A stretch of 64,000 nucleotides of DNA from Dubosiella muris. Lineage in GTDB: Bacteria; Bacillota_I; Bacilli_A; Erysipelotrichales; Erysipelotrichaceae. Of this stretch, positions 25,273-33,198 are shown one piece after another. The stretch is taken from the NCBI RefSeq assembly GCF_004793885.1, contig NZ_SRYG01000012.1, positions 20,512 to 84,511 of the forward strand, given 5' to 3'. A program made the translations under genes and the position numbers. Every line of letters starts with the position of its first letter. Position 1 is the first letter of the stretch. Below the pieces are notes generated by a model, which worked only from the letters and a program-made list of their open reading frames with translations, did no database searches and was not told the DNA's origin.

Positions 25273-26955
25273 ATGAGCGAAAATAAACCGGAACTAAAAA
25301 AAGAAAAAATCCGGATCTTTATGCTTGGCGGACTGGACGAAGATGGAAAAAACATGATCTGCGTCGAAGTCGAGCGAAAAATCTACATTATCGAAGCAGG
25401 TTTGAAATTCCCGGACGCGAAAGAATCGCTGGGAATCGAATACATTATTCAGGATTTTTCCTATTTGATTGAACACAAAGATAATATTGCGGGAATTATC
25501 ATTACGCATGGACACGACGATGTCATGGGCGCGCTGCCGCATCTGCTCAAGCAGGTCAAGGCGGATATTTACACGTCGCCTCTGGCCGCCAAAGAAATCA
25601 TGAAGATGCTGAAAAAAGAGAAGATCACGGGCGTTCGCGTCCACACGGTCAAGCGCCACGATCAAAAACGAATCGCGCGCCGCAAGGTGCTGTTCTTCCC
25701 GATCACGCACGCCTACCCGGGCACGTTCGGGGTGGCGATCGCGACCACGCAAGGATACGTCGTCTATTCGGGCGAGTTCATCGAAGACTATAATGACTTG
25801 GACGACAACTACCGGGGCAATATCACGATTGGAGCCAAACTCGGCAAAGAGGGCGTGCTCGTTCTTTTGCAGGAAAGCAAAGGCGCCGAGCGGGCCGGGC
25901 ACACGTCGCCAAGTCATCAGGTGACGAAAAACTTCGACCAGATTCTCGACTTGAACCACGATACCCGGATCTTTGTCAGCGTGTATACGCAATCCGTTTA
26001 CCGGATCCAGGAAATCATCGAGTGCTGTATCAAGCACAATCGAAAGTTCGTCCTTTACACGCGGGAGCTTCAGGAGCGCATCAAGGGCCTCCAGCAAATC
26101 GGATTCCAAATTCCGGATCATTTGCTTGTCGACACGTCGCAAATCGGCAAGATCAAGGACGTCGTGGTTCTCATTAGCGGACAAGGACGGCCTCTGTTTA
26201 CCTTGATGTCGAATATCGCCAACGACGAGGTGGAAAACATCGACATTCGTCCGGAGGACTTGATCGTCATCGCCTCGCCAATCGTTCCAGGTGTTGAGAA
26301 AGTGTTCAAAAACATGGAAAACGATATTTACAAACGGGGCGGCCGGTTGCAGATTCTCGATAAAAACGTGCTGAGCATGCATCCGTCCAAGGAGGACTTG
26401 AAGATGATGATCTTCCTGACGCGGCCAAAATACTACATTCCAGTCAAAGGGGAGTACCGCATGCTGTGCGCCAACGCGATGATCGCCGAGGAGATGGGCA
26501 TTCCGCCGGAACACATCTTATTGCTGGACAACGGACAAGTGGCGCAGTTTGAAGACGGCGAGCTTGTTTCCACCAAAATGGAGCTCCAGCTTCACGACAC
26601 GATGATCGACGGTAAGGAAAACTGGGATATGGCCGGCGTCGTTCTCAAGGACCGCGAGATCCTGTCGACGGATGGGGTCATGATCCTGGCCATCGGCGTC
26701 GACGCGAAAACGAAAAAGATCGTCAACGGACCGGATATCCAGTCGCGGGGGCTGATCTACCTCAAGGATTCGGAATACATCACGAGCGATGTGGCGAAAA
26801 TCATGGAGGAAACGATCGAGGAAAACGTCAAAAACAAGACGTACGACAACCTCGAAACAAGACAGGACATCCGCGACAAGGTGGCGAAATACTTGTTCAA
26901 ACAAACCGCCAAACGGCCGATGGTTCTGCCGGTGATCCTGGAGATCAACCAATAA
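25273..26955 (+). CDS. rnjB: RNase J2-like protein (metal site degenerate)
   Basis: This 560-residue protein has the RNase J layout: metallo-beta-lactamase, beta-CASP and a C-terminal domain. RNase J complexes mature and degrade RNA with 5'-exonuclease activity. The metal-binding motif reads HGHDDVMG near residue 78 instead of HxHxDH, the GDF aspartate is GEF near 166, and the late histidine is Lys in VKGEYRM near 390. Bacillus RNase J2 has a similarly altered site (HGHDENIG, VNGEYRM, from memory). Position before ftsK/spoIIIE matches Bacillus rnjB. It is probably a poorly active partner subunit; an rnjA is not in the window. Confidence 0.88.
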   Translation: MSENKPELKKEKIRIFMLGGLDEDGKNMICVEVERKIYIIEAGLKFPDAKESLGIEYIIQDFSYLIEHKDNIAGIIITHGHDDVMGALPHLLKQVKADIYTSPLAAKEIMKMLKKEKITGVRVHTVKRHDQKRIARRKVLFFPITHAYPGTFGVAIATTQGYVVYSGEFIEDYNDLDDNYRGNITIGAKLGKEGVLVLLQESKGAERAGHTSPSHQVTKNFDQILDLNHDTRIFVSVYTQSVYRIQEIIECCIKHNRKFVLYTRELQERIKGLQQIGFQIPDHLLVDTSQIGKIKDVVVLISGQGRPLFTLMSNIANDEVENIDIRPEDLIVIASPIVPGVEKVFKNMENDIYKRGGRLQILDKNVLSMHPSKEDLKMMIFLTRPKYYIPVKGEYRMLCANAMIAEEMGIPPEHILLLDNGQVAQFEDGELVSTKMELQLHDTMIDGKENWDMAGVVLKDREILSTDGVMILAIGVDAKTKKIVNGPDIQSRGLIYLKDSEYITSDVAKIMEETIEENVKNKTYDNLETRQDIRDKVAKYLFKQTAKRPMVLPVILEINQ

Positions 26956-26976
26956 CACGTAGAAAGAGAGGGTAAT

Positions 26977-29430
26977 ATGGCAGCTGCCAAAAAACGAAAA
27001 CAAACACGAAAGAAAACAACTGCCTCAAAATCAGCCTCTAAAAAAGCACAAACGTACTGGCAAAAGTCCCGGTTGTTCCGTTTGTGCTTTCTGCTTTGCG
27101 TCATCTGCGCCTTTTTGCTCGCCAGCTTCAAGCTGGGGATCGTGGGCTCGTTTTTCTTTAACTTGGTGGCGTACTTTTTCGGAGTGCTGACGTATCCGGT
27201 CCTGATTGGCGGCGTGGCCTATTCGGTCTGGATCATCTACAACAACGACAAAAAAAAGATTCCCAAGCGCTACTATGCCGGGACGGCGTTCATCGGGATC
27301 GCGATCCTGCTTTTTCAAGGATGCCGCGAATTCGAGGCGCATGAGGCGTGGTACGGGGCCCAGAAGATCTTTGTGAATTTGTGGCCTGTTCTTAGCAGCC
27401 AGATTCGCTTTTCCTCGGGACTGGTCGGGGCGCTGCTCAGTGGCGTCACGCGCAGCATGTTCGACAAAACCGGAACGTATTTGATTGCGGGCATCTTCGC
27501 TTTGATCGGTGTCATCATGCTCAGCTACACGTGGTTTTTGGATCATCCGCAATCCATCACGCTGCCCAAGCGCAAGGAGCGAACAGAACCCGATCCATAC
27601 GACGAGCTCTTCGATGAAGTGTACGAGGAATTCGAGCCGGCCCCAAAACAAAGCCCGTTTCGGATCATCGACGCCGCTTCCATGTACGACGAGGAAAAGC
27701 CAGCGAAGAAGAAAACAAAAAAAGCGAGAAAGGCGACGATGCTTGGCATGACGCCGGATATCGTGGCCGAGAAAAAAACGAAGGCCGCCAAACCGGTGAA
27801 AACGCCGCCGGAACCCGCTGCTTCCACGTCGCATTCGACGCAAAAAAACGAGGATGTCGTCATTCACGACAGCGCGGCCAATCCTTTTAAAGAGGAGCGG
27901 ACTCGAAAGCCGGCCCGGGCTTCGAAAAAAGAATCCGGTCCGGCGCCGGACATTGTGGAACCGCTGGCATCGTACGACGCGACCGATGCCGAATACGCGC
28001 TGCCACCGCTTGACTTGCTCGACGACATCCAGTCGCCGGCACGCGGCTCGTCCAATATGCAGGCCGCCAAAACGCAAGGACAAAAGCTTATTGAAATTTT
28101 AGAGGAATTCAATGTCAAGGCGGAGCTCAAGGAGATCCATATCGGTCCTTCGGTCACAAAGTTTGAAATCAAGCCGGAGCTTGGCGTGCGGGTGTCGCGG
28201 ATCTCGGGACTTCAGGACGACATCAAAATGGCGCTGGCGGCGACGGACATCCGCATCGAGGCGCCGATTCCGGGCAAAAGCGCGGTCGGCATCGAGATTC
28301 CGAATATCGACAAGACTCCGGTGCAAATGAAGGATTTGATGCGCAGCGTTCCCGCTTCCAAAGCCGGGCAGAAGCTGTTGTTCGTGCTCGGAAAGGATTT
28401 GATGGGCGACAACGTCTTTGGCGTGCTGGACCGGATGCCGCACTTGCTGATCGCGGGCGCGACCGGTTCGGGAAAATCGGTGTGCGTCAACACGATCATT
28501 TGCTCGTTGCTCATGCGTACCCGTCCGGATGAGGTGAAACTCATTTTGATCGATCCGAAAAAAGTCGAATTCACGCCGTACAACGACATTCCGCATTTGC
28601 TCGCGCCCGTCATCACGGACGGCGATTTGGCGAACAAGGCGCTAAAAGTCGTCGTGCAAATGATGGATTCGCGTTACGACTTGTTTGGCACGACCGGGGT
28701 GCGCAACATCACGGCTTACAACGAGTATGTGCGCTCCCATCCGGAAGAAAACCTGAAGGAACTTCCGAAAATCGTCGTCATTATCGACGAGCTGGCAGAC
28801 TTGATGCTCGTAGCCGCTAAGGAAGTCGAGCAATCCATCCAGCGCATCACGCAGCTGGCCCGGGCGGCCGGCATCGTGCTTATTGTCGCTACGCAGCGGC
28901 CAAGCGTGGATGTCATTACAGGCGTCATCAAGTCGAATATTCCAAGCCGGATCGCGTTTGCGGTCGCCTCGCTGGTGGACTCGCGGACGATTCTCGACCA
29001 GGCGGGCGCCGAGCGGCTGCTTGGATACGGGGACATGCTGTATTTGCCAAACGGCGAAAACTCGCCGCGGCGGGTGCAGGGCGTCTTTATTAAAGACGAC
29101 GAAGTCAACCGCATCGCCGCCCATGTGAAGGCGCAGGCGAAGCCAAAGTACGACGACGCGTTCATCACGCTGAAAGACTTGCAAAGCCAGGGGCAGGAGG
29201 TCGCCAGCGAAAGCGCGGATCCGCTGTATAACGAGGTGAAGCATTTCGTGATTACGACGCGGAAGGCGTCGACGTCCTTGATCCAGCGAAAGTTCTCCAT
29301 CGGGTATTCCCGGGCGGCTCGTCTGATCGACGTTTTGGAGGAAAACTCCATTATCGGTCCGGCGAATGGAAGTAAGCCGCGGGAGGTGCTTGTGCAAAAC
29401 GCTATGGAACCTTTGGAAGATTCCATATAA
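26977..29430 (+). CDS. ftsK: DNA translocase FtsK/SpoIIIE
   Basis: FtsK pumps DNA at the septum. The 817-residue protein has a short basic N-terminus, about four membrane helices (residues 30-190), and a charged, low-complexity linker (about 195-350). The motor follows, with Walker A GATGSGKSVCVN near 493, Walker B VVIIDELADLM near 597 and ATQRPSVDVITG near 650. A C-terminal gamma winged helix (TSLIQRKFSIGYSRAARLID) reads orienting sequences. It begins 21 bases after the RNase J2-like gene. Confidence 0.96.
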   Translation: MAAAKKRKQTRKKTTASKSASKKAQTYWQKSRLFRLCFLLCVICAFLLASFKLGIVGSFFFNLVAYFFGVLTYPVLIGGVAYSVWIIYNNDKKKIPKRYYAGTAFIGIAILLFQGCREFEAHEAWYGAQKIFVNLWPVLSSQIRFSSGLVGALLSGVTRSMFDKTGTYLIAGIFALIGVIMLSYTWFLDHPQSITLPKRKERTEPDPYDELFDEVYEEFEPAPKQSPFRIIDAASMYDEEKPAKKKTKKARKATMLGMTPDIVAEKKTKAAKPVKTPPEPAASTSHSTQKNEDVVIHDSAANPFKEERTRKPARASKKESGPAPDIVEPLASYDATDAEYALPPLDLLDDIQSPARGSSNMQAAKTQGQKLIEILEEFNVKAELKEIHIGPSVTKFEIKPELGVRVSRISGLQDDIKMALAATDIRIEAPIPGKSAVGIEIPNIDKTPVQMKDLMRSVPASKAGQKLLFVLGKDLMGDNVFGVLDRMPHLLIAGATGSGKSVCVNTIICSLLMRTRPDEVKLILIDPKKVEFTPYNDIPHLLAPVITDGDLANKALKVVVQMMDSRYDLFGTTGVRNITAYNEYVRSHPEENLKELPKIVVIIDELADLMLVAAKEVEQSIQRITQLARAAGIVLIVATQRPSVDVITGVIKSNIPSRIAFAVASLVDSRTILDQAGAERLLGYGDMLYLPNGENSPRRVQGVFIKDDEVNRIAAHVKAQAKPKYDDAFITLKDLQSQGQEVASESADPLYNEVKHFVITTRKASTSLIQRKFSIGYSRAARLIDVLEENSIIGPANGSKPREVLVQNAMEPLEDSI

Positions 29431-29461
29431 TACAACTATGAAAGGAAGGCCGTAAACGAAG

Positions 29462-29881
29462 ATGAATATTTTTTTAAAGATTGGTGACTCCGTTCCGCGG
29501 GATGAATGCATTTCCGAAATCGTGCAGCTGGGCGATTTTGTGTACATGTCGGCGCAAACGGGCCGGGGACAGACCTTTCAGGAGCAATGCGTGACCGCTT
29601 GCTATCGAGTCATTGACGTATTGAAAGATCTTGATTTGAGGATGGATCATCTCGTCAAATACACTGTTTACTTAACAGACATTACGTTAAGAGAGGAATT
29701 TTTATCCGTATTTAAAAACTTTGTGGAAGCGCCGTATCCGGCGATGACGATCGTAGAGGTGAGTGGGTTGGAAAACAACGCGATGGTCGCGATCGAAGGA
29801 ACGGGAGTCAACACGCTTCGGCATGAAAAGACAATGCAGTCCTCGAACTGCTCAGATTGCGATGAGGAGACGACGCATTAG
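29462..29881 (+). CDS. RidA/YjgF-family protein lacking the deaminase arginine
   Basis: RidA proteins hydrolyse reactive enamine/imine intermediates. This 139-residue protein has the fold signature VYMSAQTGRGQTFQEQ and the C-terminal strand PAMTIVEVSGLENNAMVAIEG. The catalytic Arg of RidA (PAR) is replaced by Met at about residue 93, so classical deaminase activity is unlikely. It has a Cys-containing tail (SSNCSDCDEETTH) not typical of the family. AAAGGAAGG precedes the start. The last 74 bases overlap the convergent comK-like gene. Confidence 0.85.
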   Translation: MNIFLKIGDSVPRDECISEIVQLGDFVYMSAQTGRGQTFQEQCVTACYRVIDVLKDLDLRMDHLVKYTVYLTDITLREEFLSVFKNFVEAPYPAMTIVEVSGLENNAMVAIEGTGVNTLRHEKTMQSSNCSDCDEETTH

Positions 29882-30284
29882 GAAGGATCTCGTTCGCCAG
29901 TTTGTGGCGGAAGCAGAAAATCAAACCGATTAGACGCTCGATTCGCCGCGGATGAATACAAACAATGGATGTGTGATCGTGGAAAACGACCTCGCATCTT
30001 TTTTTGTTGGTGTGGTCGATGCGGGCGATCGCTTGCGCGTTGATCCATAAATTGTCCTCTGCTTCGAAAAAAATATGCTCGTCGTTGACATACACCGGAA
30101 CGTGCTTGCGGATATCCACATGGTATTTGAACGCTTCGATCCGTCCGGCTAGGGAAGAACCGAAAGAAAGGCACATCTCGTTAAGAAAAGAGGAAATGGT
30201 CGGGAAAGAAAAGCTCATCGGCCCGTGGACGTGGAGCACGTTCACGACGGATTGAGCGAAATTGTACATCATATAATTTATCAT
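29808..30284 (-). CDS. comK: ComK-like competence transcription factor
   Basis: The 158-residue protein contains MCLSFGSSLAGRIEAFKYH, which matches the FFGSSYAGR region of Bacillus ComK, followed by KHVPVYVNDEHIFFEAED and WINAQAI as in that family. ComK binds AT-rich boxes and turns on DNA-uptake genes. The identification rests on remembered similarity, and the protein is shorter than Bacillus ComK (192). The ATG at 30284 lies six bases after AAGGTG, and this site is the 3' arm of the plsY terminator hairpin. It overlaps the ridA-like gene tail-to-tail by 74 bases. Confidence 0.68.
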   Translation of the reverse strand: MINYMMYNFAQSVVNVLHVHGPMSFSFPTISSFLNEMCLSFGSSLAGRIEAFKYHVDIRKHVPVYVNDEHIFFEAEDNLWINAQAIARIDHTNKKRCEVVFHDHTSIVCIHPRRIERLIGLIFCFRHKLANEILPNASSPHRNLSSSRTALSFHAEAC

Positions 30285-30311
30285 AAAAAACACCTTACAA
30301 AAGTAAGGTGT
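30285..30311 (-). terminator. Intrinsic terminator of plsY, overlapping the comK ribosome-binding site
   Basis: On the - strand ACACCTTAC pairs with GTAAGGTGT around a TTTT loop, followed by six T and then immediately the comK-like ATG. Confidence 0.9.
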
Positions 30312-30328
30312 CCAAAACGTGCCAAAAG

Positions 30329-30952
30329 CTACATCCATGAAATTTTTCGTTCTTCGCCGTTGCGAATCGCGACAATATTTTTCGTGTGCCGGTAAACAAC
30401 AAGCGCCGACATGAGCCAGCAGGCGAGAATGATCAGGATGTTGTCCGCATTAAAATACCATAAAACCGCTGTAATGTATAGCGTACCGCAAAGGATTCCG
30501 CAAATGCTGGCCAGCGATACGAACTTGAACAAATACAAAGTGATAAAAAACATCGCAAACGGCACAAGAAAGAACGACGCGTCTTTGAAAACGAAAAGGC
30601 TCATTCCCAATAAAAAACCAAATACGGTGCTGACCGCCTTCCCGCCATGAAAGTGGGCGAAAACCGGATAGCAGTGGCCGATGCAGCACGCCAGTCCGGT
30701 CCACGTGGCGACGACAGGCGAAATCAGGCTGGCTACGCCAAGCGCCGCGACGACTTTGAGCACATCGCACACGATGACCGCGATGCCGGCTTTTTTGCCG
30801 AGCACCCGCCCGGCGTTGGTTCCGCCTAAGTTTCCGGAACCGTGTTTTCGAATATCGGTATGGTAAAAGAGTTTACCAATAATGAGCGCAAACGGGATGG
30901 AGCCAAGCAGGTAGCCCAGGACCAAACACAAGAGCGAGTACAATATATTCAT
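30329..30952 (-). CDS. plsY: Acyl-phosphate:glycerol-3-phosphate acyltransferase PlsY
   Basis: PlsY makes lysophosphatidic acid from acyl phosphate and glycerol-3-phosphate, the first step of phospholipid synthesis in most Gram-positive bacteria. The 207-residue protein has about five membrane helices and the conserved GSGNLGGTNAGRVLG and AHFHGGKAVST motifs. The ATG at 30952 follows GAGGTG on the - strand; an upstream in-frame ATG (30973) lacks a ribosome-binding site. The divergent plsY / parE-parC pair is a common Firmicutes neighbourhood. Confidence 0.95.
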   Translation of the reverse strand: MNILYSLLCLVLGYLLGSIPFALIIGKLFYHTDIRKHGSGNLGGTNAGRVLGKKAGIAVIVCDVLKVVAALGVASLISPVVATWTGLACCIGHCYPVFAHFHGGKAVSTVFGFLLGMSLFVFKDASFFLVPFAMFFITLYLFKFVSLASICGILCGTLYITAVLWYFNADNILIILACWLMSALVVYRHTKNIVAIRNGEERKISWM

Positions 30953-31031
30953 TTCATTCACCTCGTAGTTCATTTTAACACATTTTTTAAAAACTGCCGG
31001 AATCGAATTCGCAGATTCGGCAATGTTTGTT

Positions 31032-31059
31032 TTGCCAAATCAAAAAAAACTCCTATAAT
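31032..31059 (+). promoter_or_regulatory. Upstream promoter of parE-parC
   Basis: TTGCCA, a 16-bp spacer and perfect TATAAT. Confidence 0.8.
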
Positions 31060-31064
31060 AGAAG

Positions 31065-31077
31065 GCAGACTGTCTGC
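31065..31077. promoter_or_regulatory. Inverted repeat at the parE promoter start site
   Basis: GCAGACTGTCTGC is a perfect 6-bp inverted repeat around one base, at the predicted transcription start. It could be an operator or a 5' mRNA hairpin. Confidence 0.5.
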
Positions 31078-31164
31078 GCTCGGGAAGAGAGCGTCCACTT
31101 TTCTGCGAATTTTATAGAAAAGAATAAAATATTCTGTGTTTTTATCGTGTAAAATCATAAAAAG

Positions 31165-31173
31165 TGGTATTAT
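31165..31173 (+). promoter_or_regulatory. Second, extended -10 promoter of parE
   Basis: TGGTATTAT, about 94 bases before the ATG, with no clear -35. Confidence 0.45.
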
Positions 31174-31266
31174 AGACGAAGACACCCCAACCGGATCCGA
31201 AGCTGTCCGTCCTGGGGACCGGCTGAGTCCAATCGGTCGAAAAGGCTTCACGCGGAAGGAGGATCT

Positions 31267-33198
31267 ATGACACAAAAACAATACAATGAAGAAAGCATCG
31301 TCATTTTGGAGGGGCTGGATGCGGTTCGAAAAAGACCGGGTATGTATATTGGCTCAACCGATTTGAAAGGGCTGCACCATCTCGTCTGGGAAATCGTGGA
31401 CAACGCCATCGACGAGGCGCTCAACGGGTTTGGCAGCCAAATCACGATCACGCTCAACAAAGATGGCAGCGTCAGCGTCGAGGATGAAGGACGCGGGATG
31501 CCGGTGGGAACGCACAAGTCGGGTATTTCGACACTCGCCGTGATTTTCACCGTGCTGCACGCGGGCGGCAAGTTCACAAGCTCGGGCGGCTACCGCAACG
31601 CCGGCGGCTTGCATGGTGTTGGCGCCAGCGTCGTCAACGCGCTTTCCGCCTGGTGTCAGGTAGAGGTTTGCGACGGCAAGGACATGTGGTCGATGCGGTT
31701 CGAGCAAGGCGGCCGCGTGGTTGGCGAGCTCGTTCACGAAGGGAAGACGAGAAAAACCGGCAGCAAAGTCACGTTTTTGCCGGATCCCGCCATTTTTAAG
31801 CAAACGAAATTTTCCTTTTCCAAAATTTGCGAACGGGCCCAGGAGGACGCGTTTTTATTAAAAGGGCTGACGATGATCGTCCGGGATCAGCGCTCCAAGG
31901 AAGGACGGGAGCATGTATACGCCTACGAGGATGGCTTGAAGGCGTTTATCGACGAAGTGAACAAAGACCATACACCGATGCACGAGCCGGTTTCGTTTGC
32001 CGGCGAGGTCAACGGGATCCGCGTCGAAGGCGCGTTTCAGTACACCGACGACTACCAGGAAAACATTTTCTCGTTTACGAACATGGTGCGCACGCGCGAT
32101 GGCGGCAGCCATGAAACGGGAGCCAAGCTCGGCTTTACGAAGGTGTTCAACGAGTACGCCCGGAAAAACGGGTTTTTAAAGGAAAAAGAAAAGGGGTACG
32201 AGGGAAGCGATGTCCGGGAGGGATTGACGCTTGTGCTCAATTTGTCCGTACCCGAAGAGCTGCTTCAGTTTGAAGGGCAGACGAAGGAAAAACTAGGCAC
32301 GCCTGAAGCCAAACCGGCCACCGAGGCGATCGTATCGGAACATTTGCGCTATTTTCTGGAGGAAAACCGCGAGCTGGCCAACACGCTTGTCCGCAAAATC
32401 GCCCGCGCGTCCAGCGCCCGCAAGGCCGCTCGCAAAGCGCGGGAGGATGCCCGGAAGGGAAAAGGGAAAAACCGCAGCGAGCGCGTGTTGTCCGGCAAGC
32501 TGGCCAGCGCCCAATCCAAGGACGCCCGCCGCAAGGAGCTGTATTTGGTGGAGGGCGATTCGGCGGGTGGCTCCGCGAAACAAGGCCGCGATTCCAAATA
32601 CCAGGCGATTTTGCCGCTGCGGGGAAAAGTGCTCAACACGGAAAAGGCGAAACTGGACGCGATTGAAAAAAACGAGGAGCTCAACACGATCATTCACGCG
32701 CTGGGCGCCGGCGTGGGCGCGGGATTCGTCGCCGAGGACTCGAGCTACTACAAAGTTATTATCATGACCGATGCCGACGACGACGGAGCGCATATCCAAA
32801 ATCTGCTGCTGACGTTTTTCTACCGGTTCATGCGTCCGCTCATCGAGCACGAAATGCTGTATATCGCCTTGCCGCCGCTCTACCGGATTTCCAAAGGCGC
32901 CCAGGAGGAATACGTGTATACGGACGAGGAGCTGGAGGAAAGCAAAAAGAAATTCAAAGCCGGCTACACGATCACCCGCTACAAAGGATTGGGTGAGATG
33001 AACGCCACCCAGCTTTGGGAAACGACCATGGATCCGAAAACGCGCACGCTGGTGTGCGTGACGATCGACAACGCCCGCATGGCGGAAAAACGCGTCAGCG
33101 AGCTGATGGGGGACCGGGCGGATTTGCGAAGAAACTGGATCGAGGAAAATGTCGTCTTCACGCTGGAAGATGAATACGGGAAGGAAGTGGAAGCATAA
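31267..33198 (+). CDS. parE: DNA topoisomerase IV subunit B
   Basis: ParE is the ATPase subunit of topoisomerase IV, which decatenates daughter chromosomes. The 643-residue protein has the GHKL ATPase motifs EIVDNAIDEAL near residue 41 and DEGRGMPVG near 75, a transducer domain, and the TOPRIM motifs LVEGDSAGGSA near 427 and MTDADDDGAHI near 499. ParE rather than GyrB is called because parC follows with a one-base overlap and plsY lies upstream. Confidence 0.95.
   Translation: MTQKQYNEESIVILEGLDAVRKRPGMYIGSTDLKGLHHLVWEIVDNAIDEALNGFGSQITITLNKDGSVSVEDEGRGMPVGTHKSGISTLAVIFTVLHAGGKFTSSGGYRNAGGLHGVGASVVNALSAWCQVEVCDGKDMWSMRFEQGGRVVGELVHEGKTRKTGSKVTFLPDPAIFKQTKFSFSKICERAQEDAFLLKGLTMIVRDQRSKEGREHVYAYEDGLKAFIDEVNKDHTPMHEPVSFAGEVNGIRVEGAFQYTDDYQENIFSFTNMVRTRDGGSHETGAKLGFTKVFNEYARKNGFLKEKEKGYEGSDVREGLTLVLNLSVPEELLQFEGQTKEKLGTPEAKPATEAIVSEHLRYFLEENRELANTLVRKIARASSARKAARKAREDARKGKGKNRSERVLSGKLASAQSKDARRKELYLVEGDSAGGSAKQGRDSKYQAILPLRGKVLNTEKAKLDAIEKNEELNTIIHALGAGVGAGFVAEDSSYYKVIIMTDADDDGAHIQNLLLTFFYRFMRPLIEHEMLYIALPPLYRISKGAQEEYVYTDEELEESKKKFKAGYTITRYKGLGEMNATQLWETTMDPKTRTLVCVTIDNARMAEKRVSELMGDRADLRRNWIEENVVFTLEDEYGKEVEA

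Larger units (their letters stand above)
30953..31266. other. Divergent intergenic region plsY / parE (314 bases)
   Basis: No gene is seen here. It holds a probable plsY -10 on the - strand (TGTTAAAAT, complement of about 30973-30981), a parE promoter at 31032-31059, the inverted repeat at 31065-31077, and a second extended -10 (TGGTATTAT, 31165-31173). A structured leader of about 85 bases with CCCCA/TGGGG and ACCGG/CGGT complementarities follows, before AAGGAGGA and the parE ATG. It matches no riboswitch that could be recognised. Confidence 0.6.
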
